Part shown: positions 10,865 to 23,800 of the stretch, piece by piece
Layout of the letters: each line of letters starts with the position of its first letter
Numbering within the stretch: position 1 is the stretch's first letter
Assembly (NCBI GenBank): GCA_947034885.2
Contig: OX344753.2
Location: forward strand, 4,278,001-4,342,000
Origin: Thuidium tamariscinum
Taxonomy: Eukaryota; Streptophyta; Bryopsida; Hypnales; Thuidiaceae
DNA: 64,000 nucleotides
Direction: 5' to 3'
Notes under the pieces: generated by a model
What the model saw: the letters and a program-made list of their open reading frames with translations, nothing else
Databases searched by the model: none
Told to the model about the DNA's origin: nothing
Position numbers and translations under genes: made by a program

Positions 10865-10984
10865 AACATTACCATATGTTACTGAACAAGTGATTGCCTT
10901 TTCCAAATTTTGTTTGAGACACAATATATGTTGACTCACTCTTTGGCTTCACAAATAATATTCCTGCTTTGAAGTTAGAGACAC

Positions 10985-13900
10985 ACCTCCACCTTGCTCG
11001 CGCGGTCCGTTCCAGTCGCCTCGCAGGCGCGCAAGCAGGGACAATGAATCAAACGCGCCACATCATTTATTTTGGGCACAGCTTAAACCTTTCTCTGAGG
11101 TAACAAGAGGTTTTCTACACACTCTAGGTAACTTTTATCTCCTCCGTTGGGGAGATCAGGAATGATCTGAACTGAAGAATCATGACAACCATGTGCATCT
11201 AAATCAATATGAATGCTTCCATCGTTCATTTTCGATATTTTCTCAGTTCTCACATTTTCCTGTTTCTACCATTAAACAGAGGAAAGGGAGACTTATGGAC
11301 ATCGACAAGGGAGTTCTAAAAGTTTCCCGTGGAGAACATCAAACTGAGTTTACCGTAGCGATTGAACCATGTAATTGTAAGTGCATGCTAAACCCTGTGT
11401 CATGACCATGCACAACATTTGACAAACTCTTGAAACTCCCTTGTGATCACAGATACATGTCTACATGATACATCATGGAACAAGAGGATTTACACACGCT
11501 CTCGGATACTTTTAGATATTCGATCCTCTTCTTGGGAGATCAGGAGTGATCTGAACTAATTAAAGAATCATGACAACCATGTGCATCTAAATTAATATGA
11601 ATGCTTAGGGTAAACCTGCCATTAACTGGACACATCCAGAAACGGATGCTAGCTCTGCTATGTATCGCACAAGCACTACATCACCATATGCAAATGAAGC
11701 GAGAAATCATACCACCGCGTTGTCTCTGCAAACTGTTCGATAAAGGGTTGCGTTATTTTTCCCAAATGATTTCATTCATGTTGTTTTCAAGTTGCAAGTC
11801 TGCAACAACATCAAGAAGTTAAGAAACCTTTTTTTAAAATTTTTTTTGGAGTCGAGCTGAATGTGGGATTGCCAAATTTCAGAGCTTGCAAGTGCCTATT
11901 GAGTTATAGAGGGATTTGAACTTGCTCTGTGCGGTGATTGGCAAGGTTACTCTACATTCATTTTCGATATTTTATGAGCTCTCACATTTTTTTGTTTTAT
12001 CATTAATGAAAAGAAAGGATACGTGGATGGACATCGACAAGGATGTTTTAAGAATTTCCCATGGAGTACATCGATCAAACGGAGTTTACCAAAGCGATTG
12101 ATCGAACCATTGTAAGTGCTAAACCCCGTTTCGTAACCATGCACAATGGCAAACTCTTGAAACTCCTTGTGATCCCAGATACATCATGGATTTGCTGAAG
12201 AATCAGTACATCATGGACAATTCCCATCGATTGATATCCGATCCATCCAAGGCTCCAGGCCAGGCTCCCGAAAGCAAGATATGAGTTCACTCACTCAATC
12301 CCCTTTCCTGTTGTCATGAGAACAGTTAATATATCACAAGACCGAGAAACATATATTGCAAGTTGAGCTAGATTTTCCTTACAAGATGAAACCTGTGGTA
12401 GACCTGCTCTTCCCTCATGACCATTAAGAACCTCTTATTCTCTAAAGCAGAAACAAATCGCTTCGCTGCCTCTACAACCACATGCCTCTCCTGGTCACTC
12501 ACAGCACGTCGTTCACAAGTCAATACAACCTGTGAGAACTGCGTACAACCTTGCTGTTGCAACACGTACACGCATCGCCGCTGCTTCCAGAGGAACCTCC
12601 GGCCTCGTCGGAACTTGCAACTGGAGGAGGCCGCCTCACTATGATTAGTTTCTTCCGCATCTCCGGATAGTACTGGAATGGAAGTTGATCGCTAGGGGAC
12701 GGGGAGCTGAAGTGGTCTTGGATCTGAGGAGAATGAGCTCGATCGGTTGTCACGGGAATAGAATACAGGTTGCTTGCCACGGGAGAGCTCGTTCAAGATG
12801 TGTAAGTTGCGTTGTGGGTTCAGCTGGCTCTGCATCGTTGCTGGCCGGTGGTCGATGGGAACTTCGTCGATGTCACTGCACTGGAAGATGTAATTTTGGA
12901 CCGAGTCGTGAAGCTCTTGATTCCCTTCATCCTCTATTTCCATGTCTTCTGAGTCATTTCTGCTTGTGGTTCCACCCCAGTTCCGTTAGTCTTTCGATAC
13001 GTCTGTTCTCTATAATACATACAAGCTCTAGCTTGTTAAGAATTCAGGCAACATTCAGGATTCTTCGATGTTCACAATAGAAATTCTTACATGCACACAG
13101 TATAAATTCTTCTAATTATGTTGACAGTGAAAATTGTGACATTGTGACATTGTGGATTCTTCTATGTTCACATCTTACGTACATATGAATGAACATACGT
13201 TCACAACAAGAACAACATCCTGAGTAGCAGAGGAATTGAATCCAACCTTACCCCTAATTCTGAAGACTTATGAACCAAAGCTTCAGACACCCCTAACTCA
13301 CTCAGACAGTTGTGCATGAGTGTTTTTAAGTATGAAGTATCCATTACAATAGAATTCTAAGTATTGAAAAAAGTGACATACACACCTTGTATCGATCGAA
13401 GGTGTGCTCCTCCGGCTCTCTCATAAGGTTGTACGGCAAACTGGCCTTGAGGGACAACTCTGGACCATGTTGGGGAAGAACGTTCCGGTCCATGTCCCGG
13501 TGCAAATTGGGGGTAGTTCCCATCAATGGAACTGCTGCTGATGTTTGAGCCTCAGTGCCATGGCGATGGGATGCTTGTCCTGCATCCATCACTGGCTGGA
13601 GACCATGCTGGAGCTGAGTCTGTACAACTGACAGGGACGGCCCTGACTGGTCGTCTGGGAGAGGTGGATAGCTGGTGCATCGTTTGCCCAGCTGGTCGAA
13701 GAAGTGCACCAGGAAACGGAACTTCCCCACGAGAGTGAACAGCAGCTGGTGGCCTTCGCGGAGATGATTCTCAACGGAGAATTGGCGCCAGCCTCTGCCG
13801 AAGCGCGGCCCTTGGTGGAAGTCTCGTATGATCGTGGTCCAAGTTCGCCCCTCTGGACCCTCGAGCGTTATTCTCTCCTGGAACAGATTCTTGTAACACC

Positions 13901-14895
13901 TTGCGAAGTCCATCGGGATGCTCTTTCAACACAGCAAACAAACGTATGTCATTAATGTTCGCTGACCTGACAGTGTTCAGTTGATCGATCTCGATCAGCA
14001 ATATCTGGAGTTCTGGACAAAAACATTGAACATATATAACATGTCTGAACATGATCTACACTGAATAGTAATGAAGCCCACTTGTTGATACGGCGAGGTA
14101 ATGGCGGCTCTACCCACGCGAATCGAGAAGGAAGCATCTTTTCGATAGTTTCTGTTATCGATGGCAGCTTGCATGTCGGTTTTCCAAAACTCGCCCAACT
14201 TCACTCCGTGCCACAAGATATTACCGTCTTCGTCCACGCTGTGGAAATTAAAACCCGCACTGGTGTTATACATACATACAGAACACCTTGGTGATCGCAG
14301 CCAACCTAGTGCTCAAATTAAAGGCAAGATTTGAAGGGAAATTCTCTTATTGGAGAAGGGAACTCTGTCTTCTCACACAAACAACACAAGACAACATCTG
14401 GCATACTTCAACAGAACGTCTAACACATCTTGGTCTACGAGATAAGCATATTCTTGGGAATACATTAAGTACTCTTTTACTGTGTCCAACATGTGAAGGA
14501 TACATGCAGACAGGAGGTGATGGACACCTAATAAGTTATGGCCGGTATCTAACAGGCCTCTCTCATGTGAATATGTGATGAGAGAATGTAACCCTAAATT
14601 GATATCATCAAGACAGATCTTCACAGTTCACACATGTTAGGGACTTAGGGTAATAGAGCTCTGTAAGTTGGAAAGTCTGTCAGTCTCACTAGTTGATGAA
14701 ACCTACGTTTGCACAAGCTATATATCTACAATTTGTGAGCTCAAATAGCTTGAAAAATAAGGGTGCACGACCAGCCTGAAGCGCAGTACATGCAGTCACA
14801 AACTAAACAGAGCAAAGTCAGCAAAGATCTGCACTAGCTTGCACAGCCTGGGCTCCTAACCTGGTAGAGTTGCGCCGTCGTCCTACAAAGTCCAT
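10985..14895 (-). pseudogene. Two-B3-domain gene, left-arm pseudogene
   Basis: Exons on the minus strand are 14861-14895 (start MDFVGRRRNSTR), 14082-14238, 13384/13386-13922, 12383-12959 and a remnant of exon 5 near 10990-11060. Exons 1-3 are open and encode a complete first B3 domain (DFARCYKNLF, GWRQFSVENHLREGH, FRFLVHFF). Exon 4 has a 4-bp insertion near SRDNR and a net 2-bp insertion ~190 bp later. Together they restore the frame, but the shifted stretch between them contains a stop at the end of a PRPLQLPVP reading. Exon 5 has lost its acceptor and nearly all of the second B3 domain; its remnant runs directly into sequence that lies ~1 kb further on in the right arm. Confidence 0.85.
11105..12240 (-). 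repeat. Expanded, partly duplicated intron 4 in the left copy
   Basis: The intron-4 sequence appears about twice. GAATCATGACAACCATGTG is at 11180 and 11567, GGACATCGACAAGG at 11297 and 12029, and AAACTCTTGAAACTCC at 11425 and 12152. The right-arm intron (59020-59646) has one copy. About 300 bp near 11610-11930, absent from the right arm, separates the halves; I do not recognise it. It holds only short open frames. Confidence 0.6.
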
Positions 14896-15239
14896 GTTTG
14901 TTTCTTGAATGTCTCTCTCACACCCACGAACCTGTTGTTGCATACGTGATTTGTTTAACATACCATTTCCATTTTGTAGCAAAGCAAAGGATCGCAAGCA
15001 AAGTCTGCAAAGGATCGCTCTTAAACAATACGTCAATTAACTCACTGCTAATTTCTGGCGGTTTGACGTCTTATAAACCTCCGGCCCTGTATGCACAAGA
15101 CGTCGACGTCGGTGTGAGTCAAGTATGCTTACGTTTAGAAAAAGGCGCACTTTATACTCAAAACCACGATTCCACATTTCTTAAGTCCTACACAAATCTA
15201 GCTAGCTCAAGTGCATTTTACAAACTCAAGCGCACCCAC

Positions 15240-15620
15240 CTGGATGTTGCTGAAGAATGAATTTCGAAGTTCTCCAGCTAGTTTGGAGTGAGTCGATCAA
15301 TGAGCAAGAAGTGGTCAGCTAGAATTGAAGAAGAGGGAACTCTTAATTGATTGAAGGAGGTCGAGGGAGAAGAAGTCAGAGAAGGGTCTCCAATCAACAA
15401 GAGCAGTAATGAAGCAGCGGTCCCGCCCTGAGGCCAGTCACAGCATTCAGAAAACGAAAGCTGTGCGTACGAACGAGATTCTTAAAACGACTTGACACAC
15501 TAGTTAGCTCGACTGCAGGCGACGTACTTCTTCGACAAGAGGGAGCCTGTCCAGTACACTAAGTTATGCAGTACCAGCTCCATAGTGGGAACTTACAACG
15601 GGTAATTTCTTTGGGGTGGT
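15240..15620 (-). promoter_or_regulatory. 5' UTR exon and promoter region of left B3 gene
   Basis: The region matches the right arm at 55790-56132. It ends on the minus strand in CAGCAACATCCAG followed by a GTGGGT donor at 15239. Reading away from the gene it includes the conserved AGAAAACGAAAGCTGTG and GAAGAAGTCAGAGAAGG stretches. It has no reading frame, consistent with a leader exon. The transcription start was not determined. Confidence 0.5.
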
Positions 15621-15889
15621 CAACTTGGAGCCTTGGAGGAATGGAGGGGAGCTCATTTACTTGGCATCTATGCTTGGGTCCCAGCTAGCTCACCCTAGAC
15701 TTAGAGAGTTTGTTTTTTGTGTTTTTTGTTTTTTACCTTTTCAACATTGCTGACATTGTTGGCATTGTATCTTGTACATTGGGAATGTTACATGTATGAT
15801 TGTATAAATACACTTTAGATATAAAAACTTGAAACCAAACTTTGAAAATAATGATTTTCAAATAAGAGTGAACTTAGATGGCAATTGGC

Positions 15890-16197
15890 AAATTTCATTA
15901 AAATAGTGGTATTTCAAATGTCATTTTTGAGATTGCACGTACGGTTTGAATTGAAAATTGGCATCTACAGTTGGTATATAATTTCAAACATCTAGGATTT
16001 ATATTGATTTCCAAAATCTGTGATTGATTAAGATTTAAGATCATGCAGTGTGAAACATCTTGGACAAGTCTATATTTCAGACATCTACAATTCATGTTGA
16101 TTTGAAAAATCTATGACAGTTATAGATTTCAAACCACATGGTATGAATTGTCAAAAGTGTCAAACTGATAGAATTCAGCCAATTTAATGAAATTTTT
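15890..16197. mobile_element. F-type MITE (ATTTCRTTAAAATGGCGG ends), copy 1
   Basis: It begins AATTTCATTAAAATAGTGG and ends AATTTAATGAAATT, an inverted pair. It splits left-arm sequence: GAACTTAGATGG before it and TTTAGGTTGTACATTTAAGC after it both have counterparts close together near 55480-55500 in the right arm. Confidence 0.55.
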
Positions 16198-16235
16198 CAT
16201 TTAGGTTGTACATTTAAGCTATTAGATCAAACAAA

Positions 16236-16407
16236 TATTTCGTTAAAATGGCGGTATTTGTATGCCATCTTCCTATTCATTTTCTAGGACTAGTATAGAT
16301 TTCAGACTTCAGGGTCTTAAAATCTAGGAGCGTTATACAGTTTAAACCACATGGTCTAAACCTAAAAATGCCAAGTTTGTGGCATACCGCCATTTTAACG
16401 AAATATC
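16236..16407. mobile_element. F-type MITE, copy 2
   Basis: It starts ATATTTCGTTAAAATGGCGG and ends CCGCCATTTTAACGAAATAT, a near-perfect inverted pair around a ~130-bp core that resembles copy 1. Confidence 0.65.
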
Positions 16408-16429
16408 CGTTATCAGGAGATAGATAATA

Positions 16430-17457
16430 GGGTCATTGCAAGAAAGGGTGGTACTATTTTTTGTCACAATTGGACATACTCTCTCATTGTCTGTAATAAC
16501 TTTTGAAGCACAAGTCTAATGAACATGAAATTTTTATTGAAGATGTCTAACTTTATAGTTATCACATGTCTTATTTTTTAGAAATTAATGAAAATAATTT
16601 TATTTTTAAAAACTATTTTTGTTAATTTGTTGCAAGTTGAGGTTTAGGGTTTTTAACTATGTTATGAGCCCCTAAATTTAAATTTTTGGAGTTGAAACTT
16701 TCATGGTCTACTTGCATAATAAAATAACTTGTATCTACCAAAAGAAATCTAAAAATACATTATTTTAAGTTCTCCACATGAGTCTAAACAACACTTCCAT
16801 TGCGTGCAATTTTTGAACATTGAAGATGGTTCTTGGATCTTTTTTTTGGTAAAATGTCATCAATACCAATTCTTCCTAAATGAAAAATTTTTGGTTTTAA
16901 GAAAAATTCTTTTCTCTATTTTCTATAAATTAAAATGTGAAATTACAGTGACAAAACTACTTTCATGAGATTTTGCACTTTTATAGTTCACCTATTTAGA
17001 AAAAATTTCTATACTTTTCCTTCTTAGGGCACCTTTTTCTTCAAGATATATATATATATGAAATATTGTTTTTTTAAATTATCTTTGTAATTTTAAAGTA
17101 CTCCCAAAGAAAACAGGAGTATTGTAAAAACGCTATGCTTTTTGAACACCCTTTCTAAGTGCAATGATCCAACAATAGGAGTGTTGTTTTCACTCATGCG
17201 AAGGACATAAAATAAATAATATATTTTTGGATTCTTTTTGTTGGAAATATGCTTTCTTTTTACAAAAATACACCATAAAATTTTTGTCTCTACATCATTA
17301 AATTTGGAGACTCATGGCATAGTAAAAATCCCTAAACCTTACATTGTGACTTTGTCACAAATCAGCAAAAATAAAAAATTTAGTATCATTATTTTTTAAT
17401 TTTTAAAAGCTAAAGGATGTCAAAACCATCAAATTATGCAAGTCTACTAATTATTCA
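16430..17457 (+). mobile_element. Type B element followed by an inverted partial copy
   Basis: GGGTCATTGCAAGAAAGG at 16430 opens a type B copy that closes at about 17170 with GTGCAATGATCC. Bases 17171-17457 are reverse-orientation type B sequence (GGAGTGTTGTTTTCACTC to CTACTAATTATTC), so the two lie head to head. No gene is seen. Confidence 0.6.
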
Positions 17458-17574
17458 AAAGCCACTTCATTTAGTGAGTGTGAAATTGTAAAGAGAAGTT
17501 CTTTATTCTAAGATGATAGTGGTAGGATTAATAATGCATGTGGGATATGTAAATTGGAAGGAGAAGGAGCTATA

Positions 17575-17945
17575 GGGTGATTGTTAGAAACACTTGTTCT
17601 ATTTTTTGTCCCTTAGGCCTTAGACAAGTATTTTTTTATTCATTAATTCTACATTGTTTTTTCATTTCTCAAGAAGCTTGAAATGAGGATATATATAATA
17701 GTTCTAAACACTATGTAATAAAAGAAAATTTTAATTATTAAATTAATTTAAACAGCCACCAATTAGATGTCTACTTTAACCATTTTGTGGGATTTTTAGT
17801 TCTATTTTTGTTTTGAAAATGCAAATTTTAAGCTCAAATATTCAAATTGTCATGTGAAGACTTCTACCAAAGCTACACAAGCCTATACAAAGATTTTCTA
17901 AAATCAATAAACTATCCAACTTCTACATGTACTCAAAGTGCAAAC
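17575..17945 (-). mobile_element. Type C element, truncated, inside H
   Basis: It starts GGGTGATTGTTAGAAACACT and continues with type C sequence in reverse orientation, including the AGACCACC-free TGTCTACTTTAACCATTTTG stretch. It loses similarity near 17945. Confidence 0.5.
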
Positions 17946-18065
17946 CCAAATACAAAGTATAAAGGAACATTTTCTTTGAGATTTCTTTTAGATTAACAAT
18001 TTCTTTGATATAAAAATCTCAAAGACCTTAAAGATAATCTCAAAAAATATGTTTTTGAAAAACAA

Positions 18066-18327
18066 TTGAGTTATTTGTAAAGTACCCTAAACCGGGGTTT
18101 AAACCCATGAGTTTTGTGAAAAAGCTGGTTGAGTTAGAAAAGTCAAAATAAAAGTGGATATGAAACTTATTTTTCCATCAAAATAGTGCCTAAAAAAGTT
18201 TGGTCCCCACTTTTGAAGTCGTGTGAGATAAGTATTATGCAAAAAAGTTTCACGCTTCAACTATAGTTGCCTTCTCAACTTCAAAAAAAGTCATGCCCAA
18301 AGTGGGGGGACTTTACAAATAACTCAA
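18066..18327. mobile_element. J-type MITE, uninterrupted copy
   Basis: The ends TTGAGTTATTTGTAAAGT and ACTTTACAAATAACTCAA are perfect reverse complements. The interior matches 42312-42871, where an E-type element has inserted. This copy therefore serves as the empty site (GTGCCTAAAAAAGTTTGG). Confidence 0.75.
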
Positions 18328-20139
18328 ATGTAGTTCAAAAAATTTGTTCCAAAAAAAAAAAAAAAATTGAAATCCTCAAAGGAAACTAAAATGAACCTCA
18401 AGGAAAATGTCCCTTGAAAATCAAACATCTCAAAGAATACGTTCCTCTAAAGAAAAAGTTTCTTCAGACATCTTGTTTGAATTTTGTCCATAATTTTTTC
18501 TAGGGGGATTTGAAATCTCAAACAAGCTTTAGAAATGGATACTTTTCTTTGATTCCTATCTTTTCTTTGTTGAAAGTTTTTGAAAAAAGTTGAGCTCCTA
18601 TTCCTAAATGAAGTACAAAATTTGGATTTCTATACAATTTTTTCATTTCTCTTCACTAAAAGTGGTGGCACTCCTTCTCCTTCTAATTTTCAATTTCACA
18701 TATCCACATGCATTGTAAATCCTACTACTCTCCTACTTGTATAAACACCTTCTCATCAAAACTCCTTACTCACCAAATGTCAATGAATGTAGTCATTTAC
18801 AATACAAAGAAATGATTTGGATGGTAGATGGTCATTAGACTATTTTGGGACATATTTTTTCCTCCAAAATTTGGATTAATGTTACAAACCCGTTTGTAAC
18901 AAGTAGACAGTTGTAAGGGTTGAGGTTAGTTGGTCTCTCTTTTGTCTTTAAGAACCATGAGAGGAGGTTTGTTCTTCACTTGACATTTTGCTTAATGAAG
19001 ATGAAATGATTCCAACACAATGTGCACGCCTTGATCTTTATTCTTGTTGTGGATTAAACGTAATTTAGTAAGAGTAATCTGAGCAGAGCATCGACTCCTT
19101 CGTTAAGTCGGTCTGTAACAATTAGTGCTTAAACCAAATTGTAGAAAAAAATATACATATAGTGTGATTTTAAAATGTCTAATAATCATGGTTAAGGTGC
19201 ATTATTTTAATTTAAACTTGATTATTTAATATCTTAATGTATTTGGCTTTTGGACCACTAACAAGTATCCAACATTGTAACTTACAATGACAATGAGCAA
19301 AAAGAAGGGGGGGAAATTCCTCAAGCCAAAAAAATGTAAATTGTGGGTCTCCCAAGGATTGTAGAGCAACCTTTTAGAAGCCTTGTTCTTTATCTAATGC
19401 AAGGACCTACACTTTTGTCTTAATGTAAAAGTTATCAAATTTGTTAAGATTTTATAAGAAAAATAAAACAAAATATAGTTGATAGAGATTAATTTTGTAA
19501 AGAATGAATTTAGTTTAAAAAAATCATAGATTAGTTGATCATTGTCCTCTAAGGGATCTATTAAACAATCCAACTCTCAGGCTTTCTTGACCTAATGGTT
19601 GTTTAGTTTATTATTCCCTTCTTCTTTCTTGGTACCTCTCAACACCAACAAGAAGATTGAGCATTTGTCATCTAGATATGATACTTATTGGACTTTAATA
19701 GATTTTTGTGATCACTCCCCTCCTCCTTGTTTTATAATACATCTTCATGCCAACCGGCCCCCCCTACTACAACCAAAATTTATTTTATTTTTATTTATTT
19801 ATTTTATTTTTAACTGTAACTATGGAAATCTTTTTGGTATGAAGAGGTACTAACAAAGAAGTGATCATAAAGATCTAAATTTCAAAGGAATACCCTCATT
19901 TGATTTCAAAAGAATCCTAATAAGTTATCAATTTCTTTTTAGAATCTACCACAATGTAATAAATGGTACAACAAAATTAATCAAATGACCATGATAATAG
20001 GTTCATCATATTAGGTACTAAAATTTGCTAAAGTTTATAAATTTTGGCCAAAGATTTTAGATGGAATCTTTAAAAAACTATATGCTCAAAAGTTCATAGG
20101 CTCACCCTAATAGGATAGTAACCTTGCAATTTTTGTCAA

Positions 20140-20865
20140 GGGTCGTTGCAAGAAATATTTACCGGTTTTGTCTCAAAATGGCTCAAAATCTGTGAGTCCT
20201 GTGAGTCGTGTGACTTTTGGAATAAATTCTTTTAAATTGAAAAAAATATGGATAATTTGAAAAGCAATGAGAATATTATGTCTCTTGAAATTCATACCTA
20301 AGAAATTTTTTCTCTAAATGTTATAGACAATGGAAAATACAATGAAAATAGCTCTTTTTTCACTAATTTGGTAAAAATAGTTAAAAAATTCAAAAAATGA
20401 AAATGAAAAATCCATTTTTTTCCAAGTAAAGGTCTTTTTTATCTAAAAAATTTCATCTTTGGAAAAAATAAATTTTATTCTCCACACTTGCGCAAAGTCA
20501 ACCACTTTGATGACATGTGGAGGTTGAACAATATAGTATTTTCAAAAAATATCTTTGTGGTCTTGTGTAACTTTAGGTGAGTTCTTTGCATGCCAATTTT
20601 CAGCTCAAAATTTTCATTTTTGGATCAAAGATAGGACTAAAACCCCCCAAAATGGCCAAAGTAGACACCCAACTTGGGGGAATTTAAAAATAGTAAATTA
20701 ATTTTGAAAAAATTGAAAAAATTACACAAAATGTAAAATTTTTTTAGGCACCTCTATTTCAAGTTTCAAGTCAAATGAACAAAAGATGCAAAAGTTATGA
20801 GTAAAAAACTACCTCCTAAAGATCAAGGGGACAAAAAAAAGGACAAGTGTTTCTTGCAATCACCC
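20140..20865 (+). mobile_element. Type C element, complete, 4-bp TSD TCAA
   Basis: The 726-bp element starts GGGTCGTTGCAAGAAATA and ends GGACAAGTGTTTCTTGCAATCACCC. TCAA is directly repeated at 20136-20139 and 20866-20869. There is no reading frame of useful length. Confidence 0.8.
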
Positions 20866-20869
20866 TCAA

Positions 20870-23800
20870 TCAACATACATTTCAATACAAAACTCATACA
20901 AATTGCAATATCACATTCATATAGATATTCTTCAAGAATGTGCATTTGCAATTGCCCAAAAAATACATAATACTACTCTACCCTATACAATTTCTACACA
21001 CACTACGATCTAACTAAATTACTATACTCTACTATTTTAATTGCTCTTAAATAATATCAACCTCAAAGACAAATACATGAACGAGTCAAAACAATTGCTA
21101 TAATGGAGCAACTCCTATTTACAATCCAACACCTCCAAAACCATTTTCTACAAATATAATTTTCTTGAATTATCATGTAATTTTCTTGCATCACCAATTG
21201 AAATTTGATTAATTGATTAAAAATATATCAAATGCATGTGAATGAACCACTTATAGTGCATGTGGTGTATTTATGGCCTCATTTTTTTAGTCTCGTTTGT
21301 AGACTACTAGACTTCACTTTAAGATTTCTCAATTTGAAGTACCACAATCCATATCTTAGATGAGGAAGAAGCAAGCAATATCTAAAATGTGATTATGATT
21401 GTTTTATGAATGAATTTTTGATTTAATGCAAGTTTGTATTACCAATTTTTCATTTAAAAAATGTATAATAGATAGTTTTAGATTTTTGTTCATTAATTTT
21501 CTAATTTTGAGTGGCTTAAGGCATTTTCAAACTACTTTATGTCATTTGCATGGGGGGATTCAAGCAATTTTGGGGGGCTTTTGGCTTTCCATTTTTTTAG
21601 CATAAGTTAGTAGACAAATTTTCTCCCTTTCCATATTCTTCAGAATTCCAAGGAGTTTGGAATTTTTTTCCTTCCCAATTTTTTTTAATCTTCAAGCAAT
21701 CATTAGAGGATTTTTTAACCCTCAAAGAAGTCTCTAGAATGGTCTCAATTGACAACCTTAATTGGATTTAAATGCGTACTTCTCAAGGAAGGTACAATTT
21801 TTTTCCCCTATTTCCATCTATTTTTGACATCACAATGTTTACAAAAGTACATAGCTTTTACTTGACAATGGGACACTAGGTACTTCTTGTCATTTAAATC
21901 TTAAGTACATTTAGAGATTATTTTATATGGAAAAGGACAAATTTAGTACAACTAAGTACTAATGGTTCTTCAATCTTTAGTACTATGAACAAACCTTTTT
22001 ATTTTTAAAAGATCATAGGTACTTCATGCTCATGATGTTTACATAATGAAATGCATCTTATTCGACAATAATACATTAAGTACATTTTGTCATTCAAGTC
22101 CTTGGTACTATAAGTAAATTCTTTATTTTGACATATTCATAGGTACTTGATGAAATTCACACAAGGTAGCGACACATATTATGTACTTAGGCTATCATCT
22201 CTAACCTTGAATAAATAGCTTTGCATATCAATCCCTAAAAGCCTCTTTGATGGCCCAAAAATCTTCTAATGTTTGGAAGACTTTTGACTTTGTATTTTGT
22301 TTTGTTTGAGTAGTATACAATTTTTAATCTTTCCGTTTAGTAAAAGCTTCAAGTACTCTTTGTTTTTTATGGGCTGTTTCATTTTAAGGGCACCTTAAGC
22401 CAATTTTGAGTTTGTTTCTTGCTTCCATTGTTACTTGTCTAAATTTTTTTATGTGACATATTATTCTCTTTGATTTTAGTGTTTTCCTTTTTCACATACT
22501 TTACTTTTTTTCTTATAATAAAGTAAAGATTTTGAAAATTTGTCTTTCCTTGCAAATTGTAATTAATGGTATGGAGGCCTAAAATACCATAAATTACAAA
22601 ATTAGGTAATAATAGGGACCATTTAATTGGATGTATACATCAAAATACTTCTCAAAATAAAAACCTTACCTACATGTCATGTACAATTCTCCTCACAAGG
22701 TAATCCCCCTACAAGTGATTCTATCTCCACCCTTTAGTTAGAACCTTAACATATGGGTTAAATGATGGCAATCGATGAAATAAATATTAGAGTAATCTAA
22801 ATAAACTCCTTCCAAGCAATGGTCACTTAATTTCTGCTAACCTGATCAATTTAAATCAATTTGAAAGACACTTTTTTGGTTAAAAATTTTAATTTTTTGA
22901 CATGTCTTGCAATTTAGAAGGCCAAACAGATTATAATTCAATTTAAAAATCTATCTAGTGCAATTCATAGAATTCAACGTTTCCTTTTCAAAATGGTAAA
23001 GCAACTTAAACTCTAACGTTTCTAGCAAAGGATATCAATGGATGAAATATCAACCCCTAAATTAATTTAAAACTTCATCTACCAAATTAAAATTAAAAAA
23101 ACTAATCAAAACAACTTCAAATTTTAAGGTTGAGTTTTTAGTATTGTTAATTAGCTAATTCTAAGACTAAGCCTAATTTGACCTAAAACCAAAGAACTTC
23201 ATCCAAATTAGGACCAAACTTCATCCAACCTTTTCACAATCACAAATAAATTTTTTTTCAGTAAAAATAGGTTTTGAAATCCTCAAAAGATTTCCTAATT
23301 GATTCCTGGTTCAAATTATTCTTCAGTGACTCTTTAAGGATTATTTTTAATTATCTTCTTTTCTAATCTGATTCAACCTTTCTATTCTAAAATTACTATT
23401 GTAAGGATTTTTTATATTTTTAGAATTGAACCAAGCATTTAAAAATTAAAATTTCATCCACCAATTATTTTTTATTCAAATCAAGAAATTAGACTTTTGA
23501 TTTGATCTAAACATTCTTATGCTATTTAGATTTTTTAGATTACCATTTTGATTTTTTTGAATGAAATTTGAAACTTTTCATCCAAATTAACATTCAAAGT
23601 TTGTTCACTTGTGACTTTCTGTTTTTTGGTGAATTTTTAAGTGTAATATATTTTTGGAAACTTCTTAAACTAAAGTAAGATATTCTAAATTCTAATTCCA
23701 AATCTAAAACTTTGACCACAAGGTTTATTTTTAATTGAAAATTTAGCATGTAGAAATCAAAAGAAATTGAGAAGTAAGGTTACTTTAATATACTTCTCCC

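Larger units (their letters stand above)
9403..16230. repeat. Left arm of large inverted duplication
   Basis: From the CAGTGTCAGTTATTGTT stretch at 9409 to about 15868, and in pieces to 16230, this matches the reverse complement of 55470-62112 in the same gene order. Differences include deletion of most of B3 exon 5 and the following ~0.9 kb, expansion of intron 4, a different surviving part of ESF1, and two F-type elements near the inner edge. The arm is visibly less AT-rich than its surroundings. Confidence 0.85.
17460..19905. repeat. Inverted repeat H, left copy (pair with 37130-39200)
   Basis: The reverse complement of this stretch recurs at 37130-39200. Landmarks are CATGCATTGTAAATCCTAC near 18705 and 38455, GATCACTCCCCTCCTCCTTG near 19710 and 37315, and AATTTAGATC..TATGATCAC near 19870 and 37175. 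The GTAGGATT..AATGCATGTGG word at ~17505 and the CCACATGCATTGTAAATCC word at ~18705 also face each other inside this copy, so the element is a foldback. It carries nested elements at 17575 and 18066. No gene is seen. Confidence 0.7.
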
